The position numbers and the translations under genes are program-made. A DNA stretch of 64,000 nt from Wyeomyia smithii. Its lineage: Eukaryota; Arthropoda; Insecta; Diptera; Culicidae. This document shows positions 10,720 through 21,875 of the stretch, piece by piece (the first letter of the stretch is position 1; each line of letters begins with the position of its first letter). The DNA lies in the NCBI RefSeq assembly GCF_029784165.1, contig NC_073694.1, positions 162,762,342 to 162,826,341 of the forward strand. The letters run 5' to 3'. Under the pieces are notes generated by a model. That model saw only the letters and a list, made by a program, of their open reading frames with translations. It was not told the DNA's origin and ran no database searches.

Positions 10720-13270
10720 ACTTTGCATAAAAGGTACAATGGGAAAAATATGCAATTTTTTTGCAATTGGTTATTTCTTTTCAATTACGACTCGTTTTTG
10801 AGAACTTAGTTAAAAATGCTATCTAAGAGAAATATTGATAATTGCAAATATTTTTAGACTCAAAACGGTTTGTTTGATTAGTGAAACATCTTCGGAAAAA
10901 TTGTAGAGAATAATTTTGTGTTTCGAAAATATATACACTCTAGAAAAAAAAATTTTTGAGACAAAAAGTTAAAAAATTATATATTATCACTTTGGTAATT
11001 AAAAAATCTTTTTTTTTTTCATAAAAACTACAAAAGATTTGCTAAACATTAATGGCTGCCCGATCATGGAAATATGGGAAAAAAATTAGGACAGAATGTT
11101 GGGTTTGATTGTGGTATAATGTTTTGAGCAAAGTTGTAGACAGTAATTTTGTCCGTGTCCCATGGTGGCCAATCAATATCAATTTTCGATTTCCCGGTTT
11201 TTTCCCGGTTTTCCCGATGATATTGATTAAAATTACCCGGTGTTTTATTTTTAAAACATATGAGAAAAAAAATAATTTTCACATGCTTAGTTATGCCTTG
11301 CAGAAAAAGTGTTACAAAAATATGGAAAACATTTCTCCTTCATCGTTTTTAGTTGTTCGTCGACGTTAGCAAGTACCTTCATAGTGATCTGCTGCACAAT
11401 TTCCTTTATCTCCAAATCGTTGACAGTCTTCGCCTTCTCGCGCTTTCTTGCTTCCTTCTGATCCTTCTCAGTCAACCTACTCTCGAGCTTGCAGTGCTTC
11501 TGTATCAGGATTCCAATGAAATGCATGGGATAAATAAAAGAGTTGGGGCATAGAGGTTTTGTCTTCTCGAAAAATGTCCTCAGGCGAAATTTCAAGCGGA
11601 CTTTGGGAAGAAGAGCCTCAGAGTGACCAATGAAAAAAATGCACATGAAACTGTCAAGATGCATTTTGAAAAAGGCATGAAACGTTGAAATCTGTTCTTT
11701 CAAAGCAATTTTTTTTTTGAAAAACTTTGAACCTGGGACTTACAAAATTTTCGAGCTGGGGCCAATGAAATGTATAAGAAATTTTCTCATGGTCCGTAAA
11801 ATAAATACTACTGACACTCTGAATAAACAATTTGAAAAAAAAAATATTATTAGCTACTGTTTGTTTTTGATATAGAAAAAATCAGAGATCTGAGAAAAAG
11901 CTCTTCAAGGTGGCGACATTCCCCAACAAAATTCAGTAGTGAAACGGTCGAACACAGAATAAAAAAAACTACTTTTTTTCTGCGAAACACTTATTGCGGA
12001 GAATGTTGAAAATAACAGAGTCTTAATTATTTATATTATAGATATTGACATAGTTTCTGCAACATGACAGACGAACACAGTTTGTTAGAAATATTTGATA
12101 TATATTCTCTTTAAAGTATGTCACTTGCAAATGCAATTAAATGTCCTGCTTGTGATTAAAATCATATCAAAAATCAAGAAGTGCAAACCGGGTAGCTCCG
12201 TTCCAGTCCGGTTCGAAATAAAATCGAGACTCTAAGTTTCCGGTCCTACCCGATGCGATGTCGAACACTATTCACAAGAAGTTTCAATACGCCTCCCGCG
12301 ACGCTGACTACTTTTTGACTTCTTTGAAAATCTGACAATATATGTTACGGAACAGTAAATTTATTCACCTGACCAAGATTTTATTTGACGCAGATCTTGC
12401 TGCGAAGCCGCTGTCGACTTTGGCTGAAACCAACAACCAGCTGTCCCCTAACCGGCAGAATCATGACAGTTAGGTCATCGTGCAAAAAAAAACAGGTTTT
12501 CACGTTTACATTTCCTCAGAAACTCTTGAACAAATGAAACGGCAGACATGAAGGAGGATGATTTTCCCGGCGTGAAGCCCAATTTCCCGGTTTTCCCGTA
12601 TTTTTTCCCCGGTGATTTGAAATTCCCGGCTTTTTCCCGGTAGAGTGGCCACTCTGGTGTCCGTGTTTTTCGAAGTTTAGTTTTTAGAAAAAAATTCAGA
12701 ATAATAAAAAGTTAGTTTTTTGAGTTACTAATTTCTTAATCATATTTTCAAGTTTTTTTTTCTAAAAAAAATCTTCTTGTTTCACGGTTTGTAATTTTTT
12801 TGGAAGAAAAAAATACTGAACACAACTTTTCTGAAGACGTTATTCCATTAAAATCAAACGTTGTTTTTATTTTTTCTGAAATTTTTTTAAAATGATCAGA
12901 AAAAAATCAATGTTCAGCTAATCTCTTGTGTTAATAAGAAAAATAAACATTCAAAAAAAATCAGCATTTTTAGATAAATCATTTTCAATTTTTTTACTTT
13001 TCTTCTTAAGACATTTTTTTTGGAGTGTATGTTTTTTCAGAAAGACAAAGTTTTTATTTACAACTTTGCCGAATAGGTCACACCATTCAACCGTTTTAGC
13101 TCTAAAAATATTTGTAATCATAAATACTTTTTCTACATAGCATTTTTAAATAGCTTCTCATATCCCATAGAACCATATATGCAGAATTTATTCCAAATTT
13201 AAAATGACAGTTGAAAAACAATATCAAAACTGGGACTTTTTTGTGGAATTGATCATCTTTGTTGTTGAAG
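10720..13270. mobile_element. Fold-back repeat with long degenerate inverted arms
   Basis: The left arm (about 10720-10985) and the reverse complement of the right arm (about 12990-13265) share the same order of motifs: TTAAAAATGCTAT, then CAAATATTTTTAGA, AAAACGG, a segment like TTCGG(A/C)AAA, and a block ending near TACACTC. They are clearly homologous but diverged. Between them lie A/T-rich sequence and a younger hAT-like element. No coding sequence is seen, and the limits are approximate. A related piece lies at the right edge of the window. Confidence 0.55.
11159..12657. mobile_element. Non-autonomous hAT-like element (CCCGG-rich ends)
   Basis: The 1499 bp insertion is bounded by TGTCCGTGT at 11150-11158 and again at 12658-12666. 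Ends read CCCATGGTGGCC and, on the other strand, CCAGAGTGGCC. Subterminal blocks repeat TTTCCCGG and TTTTCCCG in both orientations, a pattern seen in insect hAT MITEs. The duplication of 8-9 bp fits hAT. An open frame at 11287-11703 (minus, 138 aa) has a charged, Lys/Glu-rich central helix-like stretch but no domain I recognise, and no transposase signature. Confidence 0.75.
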
Positions 13271-13619
13271 TCGTGACAATAAGAACGGACCCCTTTTTTG
13301 TCCATTACTTCGTCGGTCTTACACTACCTATCTTGCGAGGTACTGGTGAGGTTTGTAGGACATTATACACAGATGAAAACTGAAGAATTTCGCTTTTTGG
13401 ATGGTTTACTGTGATCTTTCCGCAGAGATTTTATGCAGTACATAGAACTTTATACTTCTTATTTCAATGCAATTTTTACCAGAACTGAGCAATAAAACAA
13501 AAAATAACGGTATGTGTATGTGTATGTGAGAGAAGAAGCATTCTCTGAGCGGCTAAACAAATGTTACATCAGACTTGTCTCCCAGAATAGCAAACGTTAT
13601 TAAAATCATAGAAAAAAAA
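13271..13619. other. Unassigned sequence
   Basis: Nothing recognised. Eight A at 13612-13619 form the left flank of U3. Confidence 0.4.
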
Positions 13620-14594
13620 GTAGGAGGGTGGTATTCAAGACACGACCGCATGACGTTGACTACCGTATTCTTAAAAAAAAAGTAGGAGGGTGGTATTCAA
13701 GACACGACCGCATGACGTTGGACTACGGTATTCTTATATTCCATTAAAACAAATAATAGAGAGAATTGCAACTCTAGCATTTGCTGCAATTTTATCTAAC
13801 AGTGCATTTCTGGATGCTGAGACGTTAAAACGTTATAAATAATAATATATACTAAAAGAATGGATATCTTTTATTTAATCGCTGTCATTTCATACATATT
13901 CGAATCAACCCTTTGTTTGCTGCACTACCAAGACAATCATTTAATTGAGCGAATTGGTAAAATTTTCCTATCTAAGCAAAAAGCAAACTTTACGAAACTA
14001 TCTGAAATTGGAGCCCAGAACGATTCAACCGAAAATTTTAAATTTGAAAATTGTTTGACATTTAATCGATAAAACTTATGCTAGGTTAGTTCCAGCCCAG
14101 CATATAACTTCATGTATTTGAAAAAAAAAACGTTTGGTTCAATAACTCAATATAGCAAGAGCTCAATCACACGTTTTTCGGTAGTTGTTATCAAGGTTTG
14201 GGCGAGTGACAGGAAAATATCTTAACTTCTTCAGTTGTGATTTAGAGCATTTCTAATTGTTTTGTTATTTTTCACGATAGCGACAAGTTTGTTTCTTTCT
14301 CTGTGTGCGAGAAACAAAATCAAAACCGCGCACCGAGAAACAAAAACGAAAATTTAATGAATGCTCATTGAGAAAACTTGCAACTCTTTTTACCAATAAT
14401 TTATGATACTCAAAAGAACCCGTTTTGATCTAAATCAAATTTCTAGTAAATAAGTGTTGATCATTCATAGGTAGTAATTTTTCCTCGATGAATAAAGACT
14501 GGCTGAAGAAGTTAAAATCGCTGCTGTAAAATTAAATTCACAACTGTGTTCGTTAAGACGTTTTAATATTTTCAATGATAATAATAATCTTCGA

Positions 14595-14921
14595 TAAACT
14601 CCCGCTATAGTTATTCACACACATGCTATAACTATCTAAACACACGTTAAAACTATTCATACACACGCTGTAGCTATAGCTATCCATACACACGCTATTC
14701 CTTTCCATACATTCGATACAACTATCTATACACACGCATAAGCTATCCAACCATGTGCTATTACTATTCATACATACGCTATAACTAATCATTACACACG
14801 CAGCAGCTATCCACACAATCTATAACTATCCGTACACACGCTGAAGATATACACGCAATAGCCATAATATGCTACACATGCTGTGTCTTACACACGCTAT
14901 AGCTAGCCATACACACGCAAC
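14595..14921. repeat. 22-24 bp minisatellite in U2
   Basis: Inverted counterpart of the array in U1, with single-base differences only. Confidence 0.8.
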
Positions 14922-15261
14922 AGCGCCATCCCTATCATCGCAAATGTCATAGCAATACAGATGCACATACGCTATATGTGCACACTGCACACACACTAAA
15001 TGGCGGTAGCTTTCCTAGTGGCGGTGCTGGCTCGTGCAGTTTCTGGCTGTTTTCACCAACGATATCTGAAATGGATTACCGCTGGTGGGGTCCAACTCAG
15101 ATCGAAGGAGAACCGAACTGAATGAAGAAATGCAGCTTCCCACTACCTCCGCCGCTGCTGCCTGATACCACCGCTCTGGTTCTGCTGCAGCTCAGTTTGG
15201 CCGCTGGAATCAGCCACCGCTGCTGATTATACAAGACCGGCCTGATGGCCTTTCACTTGTT

Positions 15262-15645
15262 AACTGACGACTGCTATGAGACGACACAGGCTATTATATA
15301 GCCCAAAGCAAAAATCCATCCGCGAGCAAACAAGAAGCGAGCTTGTGATTGGTTGAATGTGCACGACTTTTAACACAACTTTTAACTAGTTTAGTATCGA
15401 AAACATATTTAAATTATTATATGTCAATCTTGCGCAATATTTCCCCTATCAATCAAGCCATTGGGGTTTAGAATCTGTTCAGTGGTAATGATAAAAGAAG
15501 CATTTTAAAACGGTGTTGAAACACCTGTTGCAGCTACCGAAAGCGAGCTCGTTATTGGTTGAAAGCTGTGAGACTGTTTACAAAGTCAGATCGGTTGTAT
15601 CCGTTTGTGTCGACTGTGCTTGTGAAGAGAGGTGGTGATTGGTTG
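15262..15645 (-). promoter_or_regulatory. Promoter-like region in U2
   Basis: The mirror image of the U1 region: TATATAA on the minus strand at 15294-15300, initiator at 15262-15266, and CCAAT boxes upstream. If both copies were active they would transcribe toward each other across 7.4-13.7 kb. Confidence 0.35.
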
Positions 15646-16139
15646 CTCGGTATGATTTGGACAATCGATGTGATTTATCAATTTTTCAATAGTGTATCTC
15701 GAACAATAGGTTATTTTTGTTACATAAATTCAACCGTAAAAGAATTTCTGATCGGTTGATGCCAAAACCTCGAAATTCTGAAAAGAAATGACTGATGTAT
15801 AAGCGCTCAAAACCTGACCACATTTCCCTGGTTTTCCCCGGTTGAATTACTAGATTTTCAAATTCAGGTGCCTAACTTCGATATAAACGTTAGTCCAACG
15901 TCAAAAAATATTCCATTGAAGCAAATAGTAGAGGGAATTGCAACGCTTCTTTCACAAAACTTCTGTAACAAAATTTCGAGGCTCCAAAAGGTACCAGTTT
16001 CCGATTATTCTCGTCCAGAATTCCAGCCATTTTAGTATTTTGCAGTAGCCATTTATTACTAACAGCCACCAGCATAACGGGTGAAACCGGCACGAGATGA
16101 CCGGTACTATTTTGTCTTTCCTCCTTTCAGCTGCTAACA

Positions 16140-17690
16140 CCTAGCGCTGTCGTGAAATTAACATCAACATAAACATGCATTTTTGCAAGGTTTTTTCCGC
16201 TAGCAACAGCAATTGTAAAACATAAAATTCAACTAACCGCTTCTATTATAAAACTGCTAGGCACCAAAAGGTGCCAGTTGCCGATTTCTTGCTTACTGGT
16301 TTCCGTCCAGAATTCCAGCCATTTCAGTATTTTGCAGTAGCCACCAGCATCACGGGTCAAACCGGCACGAGATGACCGGTACTATTTTGTTTTTCCTCCT
16401 TTTAGCTGCTAACACCGAGCGTCCGTATGTACCCGGTACGGTTTAATAATGAAACTGATGGGGTGAAATGTTCGAACGATACGTTTTATACCAAGGCTTC
16501 GTCAGATAATTAGAAAAAGGGAGGGGCTACATAGATGATGGAATGGTAGAGACAAATGTTTCTTGAAAGCTGCGCCGGCCGCTGTCGTAATATTAACACC
16601 AACACAAACATGCATTTTTGCAAGGTTTTTTCCGCTAGCAGCAGCATTTGGTAAAACAGAAAATTCAATTTACCGCTTCTGTAACAAAATTTCGAGGCAC
16701 CAAATGGTGCCAGTTGCCGATTACATTGTTGTTTTCCGGTTAATCTACTAAAAGCCACCAGCATAACGGGTGAAACCGGCACGAGATGACCGGTACTATT
16801 TTGTCTTTCCTCCAGCTGCTAACACCTAGCGCTGTCGTGAAATTAACATCAACATAAACATGCATTTTTGCAAGGTTTTTTCCGCTAGCAACAGCAATTG
16901 TGAAACATAAAATTCAACTAACCGCTTCTATTATAAAACTGCTAGGCACCAAAAGGTGCTAGTTGCCGATTTCTTGTTTACTGGTTTCCGTCCAGAATTC
17001 CAGCCATTTTAGTATTTTGCAGTAGCCACCAGCATCACGGGTCAAACCGGCACGAGATGACCGGTACTATTTTGTTTTTCCTCCTTTTAGCTGCTAACAC
17101 CGAGCGTCCGTATGCACCCGGTACGGTTTAATAATGAAACTGATGGGGTGAAATGTTCGAACGATACGTTTTATACCAAGGCTTCGTCAGATAATTAGAA
17201 AAAGGGAGGGGCTACATAGATGATGGAATGGTAGAGACAAATGTTTCTTGAAAGCTGCGCCGGCCGCTGTCGTAATATTAACACCAACACAAACATGCAT
17301 TTTTGCAAGGTTTTTTCCGCTAGCAGCAGCATTTGGTAAAACAGAAAATTCAATTAGCCGCTTCTGTACCAAAATTTCGAGGCACCAAAAGGTGCCAGTT
17401 GCCGATTATAGTTTCCTGGTTAGTCCGTCCAGAATTCCAGCCATTTAAGTGTTTTGCAGTAGCCATTTACTACTAAAGCCACCAGCATTACGGGTGAAAC
17501 CGGCACGAGATGACCGGTACTATTTTGTATTTCCTCCTTTCAGCTGCTATCACCTAGCGTCCGCATGTCACTGGTGCGGTTTTGGAATCAGAATGATGGG
17601 GCGCCGGCCGCTGTCGTAAAATTAACACCAACAAAAAGATGCATATTTGCAAGGTTTTTTCCGCTAGCAGCAGCATAAACATCGGAAACA
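16140..17690 (-). repeat. Satellite monomers in U3 (about five)
   Basis: Five blocks contain TTTTTTCCGCTAGCA with the neighbouring hairpin GGCACC-AAAA-GGTGCC (one or two differ by substitution). Spacing between blocks is irregular here (about 435, 247, 438 and 345 bp), unlike the regular units of U4. Two unoccupied copies of the Jockey target site lie near 16465-16478 and 17132-17146. Confidence 0.85.
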
Positions 17691-18034
17691 GAAAGTGACA
17701 ACAACAATAACAACAAAGTCAGATCGATTGTATCCGTTTGTGTCGACTGTGCTTGGGAAGAGAGGTAGTGATTGGCTGCGCGGTATGATTTAGACAATCG
17801 ATATTAATTACCAATTTTTCAATAGTGTATTTCAAACAATAGTTTGTTTTTGTTACATAAATTTAACCGTAAAAGAATTTCTGATCGATTGATGCCAAAA
17901 CCTCGAAAACCTGATTATAGATGACTGCAAAATAAGCGCTCAAAACCTGACCACTTTTCTCTGGTTTTCCCTGGTTGAATTACTAGATTTTCAAATTCAG
18001 GGGCCTAACTTCGATATAGACGTTAGTCAACGTC

Positions 18035-19659
18035 AAAACTCGAATGTTATTTTACTCAATAATTATTTTCTATATTTCACATCTATTTGGATGTATTCTC
18101 TATAACTTCGTGGCCAAGGGTCATATGAAAGTACCGGTATATTATACCAACTTTGTCAATGTGAAGGCTGATGTTTCTATACTATTCAGACTTCTATTGT
18201 TCATTGCAAAGAATTTCATGAGCGTATACATTAGGGTTGGGACAAAAAATGAATGTTAGCTCCCATGCACTATTCGTGTTCCTTATGGGTCCTATAACAA
18301 CAGGGTAACTTTTCAGATCGATCGGTGGAACTATATTTTTGCGCCCGTTTTGACGTAGGACTACGTCTTTGTTTTCTATACTAGATTACACCTTGTGAGA
18401 TTGAAAATGAAACTGGCAAATGTTGCGTCAGATTTCAAACGATTATAGCAAGTGAACGACTTAATGCATCTTAGTCATTTGTATGTCGGTGGATAGATAA
18501 AATGTGTAACAATTTTTTGATATAATGTTCAACATTGTTGCTTTACTGCTTAATGGTGGAAAAAGGTGAAAAGTTCCAAGTTCACGCTATCCCATACATT
18601 TCCCTCGTTATTGGAATGCTTCCCGAGCACAGATAACAATAACATGGACGAAATAAATTCCACTGCCTACATATTTTGATTCAACATAGTGTTTTGGTTT
18701 GTTCCTCTTTCTCCAAGCTGTGTGGCCATGCCCTAATGGCAAAAATCTACGCTGAACTCGATACAAAAGACTGCGTGTAGAAAATTCAGCTTTAGTCTAG
18801 TTTGTCACACAACAGCGAGTGGAGTTGATGGATAGATGCTTGAAGATAAGAGTTATGAGAATTTTCACAACTACTATTAGGGCAAAACTTTCATGTATTC
18901 ATGCATCGTTAGTTTTACAATAACGACCATCAAATATAAACAGTAGTGTTGCCTATGAACAATTTATCGCAGCATATAGTATATACATTTAGTCCTACAT
19001 TACGATGGTTGTAGAAAGAGTTGTTGACCCCAAACTGATTGAATGTCTGACGAGCCGTTCATTGATTTTTTCCAGTAAGACTGCTACAGAATACTGCTGT
19101 TGCAAATTCAACCATGTAATAAGAAATGATATCGCTTAAAATGCATCTTGGAGGCTTCTTCCTTATAAGACTGACCACGGACAGGAACTGTTCTCTCCTT
19201 GCTGGTGATATCATCGTTCTATAATAGAAGATCGATTTGCTCTACCTCATTCAACCATGTGGCATAAGTTTTAATGCAGCTGCTCTTTGTCCTCTTAGAT
19301 AATTTCAGTAAACTGATACTCGGGTTCACCTGTAGTGCATTCGAGCTTACAACCCATCTAGCATCAAATTATAATAATCCAATAGCGACGAATCGATAGA
19401 CTACATTTTGTCTCTCTCGTTATTCCTACCATATTTTCCAACTCAAATATCGGAGCATTCTGAAAAATGTACATCGAAACAGTAAACTTAGAAATATGTT
19501 AACGTTAAACGATAATCGTTGAAAACGTCAAAATACATTTTAAATTTGTATATTATAATTTACATGTTGATAAAACAATGTATTTTGTATAACCTGCTTA
19601 CAAAATCATAAAATATTAATCAAAAGGTAATTATATTAGATTACTTGTAAAAAAATTCT
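18035..19659. other. Spacer between U3 and U4, left part
   Basis: No known element was recognised apart from a solo hairpin at 18352-18367. The 71-codon open frame at 18044-18259 has a hydrophobic start but no identifiable domain. Confidence 0.45.
18352..18367. repeat. Solo hairpin resembling the U terminus
   Basis: GACGTAGGACTACGTC is a 6 bp stem with a 4-base loop, preceded by TTTT exactly as U ends are. It differs from the U hairpin by one base pair in the stem (A-T in place of T-A) and one loop base. It may be the end of a related, otherwise unrecognised element. Confidence 0.5.
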
Positions 19660-20060
19660 GCGCCCTTGCGAGCGGCCTTCCGGGAGTTAACCGTTTTCGC
19701 GACAAAGTTGATGTGGATCTAACGCTTCAGGCTTGCCCCGAAATTCGCAGGTTCGCCGACTTGGGCTTCATCTCCTCCAACGTACACTTCGAGTAGTGGG
19801 TCGACGCCCTTATGGTATTTCTTGATGAACGAATTAACTTCCGGCAGGCACTTCGTACTACAAATTTCCCCGTAGCGAAAGAAGAGTGGCTTTGACATAC
19901 CCTACCTTTTTGGGGAACTTGGTGTGTGGAATGAGCTCCACCCGCTTAGAGCTTGGAAGTAAAATACGAAGTGCCCTGCCAGTCATTGCCATCCGGGTTA
20001 GATAGGTCTCTACTCGGTTGATTGGAATACACCTGAAATTAAGGTAACTGTGCACTCACT
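19660..20060 (-). pseudogene. Probable degraded Tc1/mariner transposase fragment
   Basis: On the minus strand, pieces in shifting frames resemble the part of a mosquito mariner transposase around the second catalytic Asp. FIKKYHKGVDPL is followed, one frame over, by THYSKCTLEEM, comparable to the HYSK segment of the intact element near 9.65 kb. Several stops and frameshifts are present. The resemblance is weak and no ends were found. Confidence 0.35.
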
Positions 20061-20868
20061 CTCACCCTTTGCAGTGATACTGAATTGAATCTAGTTACCC
20101 TTACCCCAAATTTAACGTTTTACTGACTCGGCTGGTGTTACTTTTTGTCATGCTTTGCCATTCATTCGTTCAAGAAAGTAATAAATGATATCAAACTTAT
20201 AGCGTCTATTTATTTTCGTCAGGCTACAGCAAGCATTGGGTGCAGGATGAAGAATGATTCTTTAAATTAGTGTTACTATAGAACTATTTTACAAGAAACC
20301 AATGGTTAATAGTTATTTCAGCACCAGGAATTGGAAAATAACAATCAATCCAGTGTATTGATAGAATTTTGAACAGAGGCTTCAGTCAAGCAAGCGCGAA
20401 GTAGTTGATATTTGAACTAACGAGAGATTCACACCGCTATCGGAACGGTAAAAAGTTTTTGTCAGAGCATGCTGTATGGGGGATAGAATAGAATCAAAAA
20501 GGTGAAAATATTGTACTCTGAATTGTATTCGCCTTCACACAGTTCTGTCACTTTTCCCGAACTCTGGTTTCATTTTAAGTATGTAGGTCACAAAAAGTAA
20601 TAGAACAAATTTATCCATTTGGTTCAGATGTAGCGATTTCAAATGAATATTAAACCGATAACATTTATTTTTTAAATAAACTACAGAACAGTTTGTTTTG
20701 ACGCATATTTTCGAAAAAACTATTATAAATAACATTGTTACTTAAAAAATGTTCGAAAACAATATTATGTATGTTTGTCTCATCGATGATTTTTTACGCA
20801 TGTTTGTCCCACCAGAGGGTCGGTTGGCAGCAAAGAGATTTTTCGATACCAAAAATGTCATGTTTTTT
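20061..20868. other. Spacer between U3 and U4, right part
   Basis: Nothing recognised. Six T at 20863-20868 form the left flank of U4. Confidence 0.4.
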
Positions 20869-21219
20869 GACGTTGACTAACGTCTATATCGAAGTTAGGC
20901 CCCTGAATTTAAAAATCTAGTAATTCAACCAGGGAAAACCAGAGAAAAGTGGTCAGGTTTTGAGCGCTTATTTTGCAGTCATCTATAATCAGGTTTTCGA
21001 GGTTTTGGCATCAATCGATCAGAAATTCTTTTACGGTTAAATTTATGTAACAAAAACAAACTATTGTTTGAGATACACTATTGAAAAATTGGTAATTAAT
21101 ATCGATTGTCTAAATCATACCGCGCAGCCAATCACTACCTCTCTTCCCAAGCACAGTCGACACTAACGGATACAATCGATCTGACTTTGTTGTTATTGTT
21201 GTTGTCACTTTCTGTTTCC

Positions 21220-21762
21220 GATGTTTATGCTGCTGCTAGCGGAAAAAACCTTGCAAATATGCATCTTTTTGTTGGTGTTAATTTTACGACAGCGGCCGGC
21301 GCCCCATCATTCTGATTCCAAAACCGCACCAGTGACATGCGGACGCTAGGTGATAGCAGCTGAAAGGAGGAAATACAAAATAGTACCGGTCATCTCGTGC
21401 CGGTTTCACCCGTAATGCTGGTGGCTTTAGTAGTAAATGGCTACTGCAAAACACTTAAATGGCTGGAATTCTGGACGGACTAACCAGGAAACTATAATCG
21501 GCAACTGGCACCTTTTGGTGCCTCTAAATTTTGTTACAGAAGCGGCAAATTGAATTTTCTGTTTTACCAAATGATGCTGCTAGCGGAAAAAACCTTGCAA
21601 AAATGCATGTTTGTGTTGGTGTTAATATTATGACAGCGGCCGGCGCAGCTTTCAAGAAACATTTGTCTCTTCCATTCCATAATTTGCGTAGCCCATCCCA
21701 CTTTTAATTTATCTGACGAAGCCTTGGTATAAAACGTACCGTTCGAACATTTCACCCCATCA
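21220..21762 (+). repeat. Satellite segment before Jockey copy 1
   Basis: Contains the first two monomers of the right-hand array and ends with the 14 bp sequence ATTTCACCCCATCA (21749-21762), the upstream target duplication of copy 1. Confidence 0.9.
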
Positions 21763-21875
21763 TCATATATTCGCTCTCAGACTGTTGAGAAGTACAGTTC
21801 TATTTCTGAAAAGCCGGGTTAGTTAAAAATTTTATTCCGTTTTGTGCGACAGTTCGTCGCTTGCATCGCTGTGTG

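Larger units (their letters stand above)
13682..15902 (+). mobile_element. U2: U copy nested inside U3
   Basis: The 2221 bp unit is the inverted twin of U1. It interrupts U3 inside an A-run: nine A precede it and six follow, after which U3 resumes at TATTCCATTGAAGC. The matching place in U4 (about 45596-45610) shows the uninterrupted sequence with ten T. This related empty site fixes the limits of the unit and shows that it moves as one piece. Confidence 0.8.
13620..18034 (+). mobile_element. U3: satellite-type U copy, interrupted by U2
   Basis: The left end GTAGGAGGGTGG at 13620 and the right end hairpin GACGTTAGTCAACGTC at 18019-18034 are the two U ends. Removing the nested U2 (13682-15902) leaves about 2.19 kb, matching U1 and U2 in size. 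The interior differs from U1/U2: it contains about five satellite monomers of the kind amplified in U4. Flanks are eight A on the left and four A on the right. No protein is encoded. Confidence 0.75.

Noticed and set aside
5158..15902. A single 10.7 kb palindromic element bounded by U1 and U2
   Set aside because: The left end of U3 lies inside this interval and resumes after U2, so U2 inserted alone.
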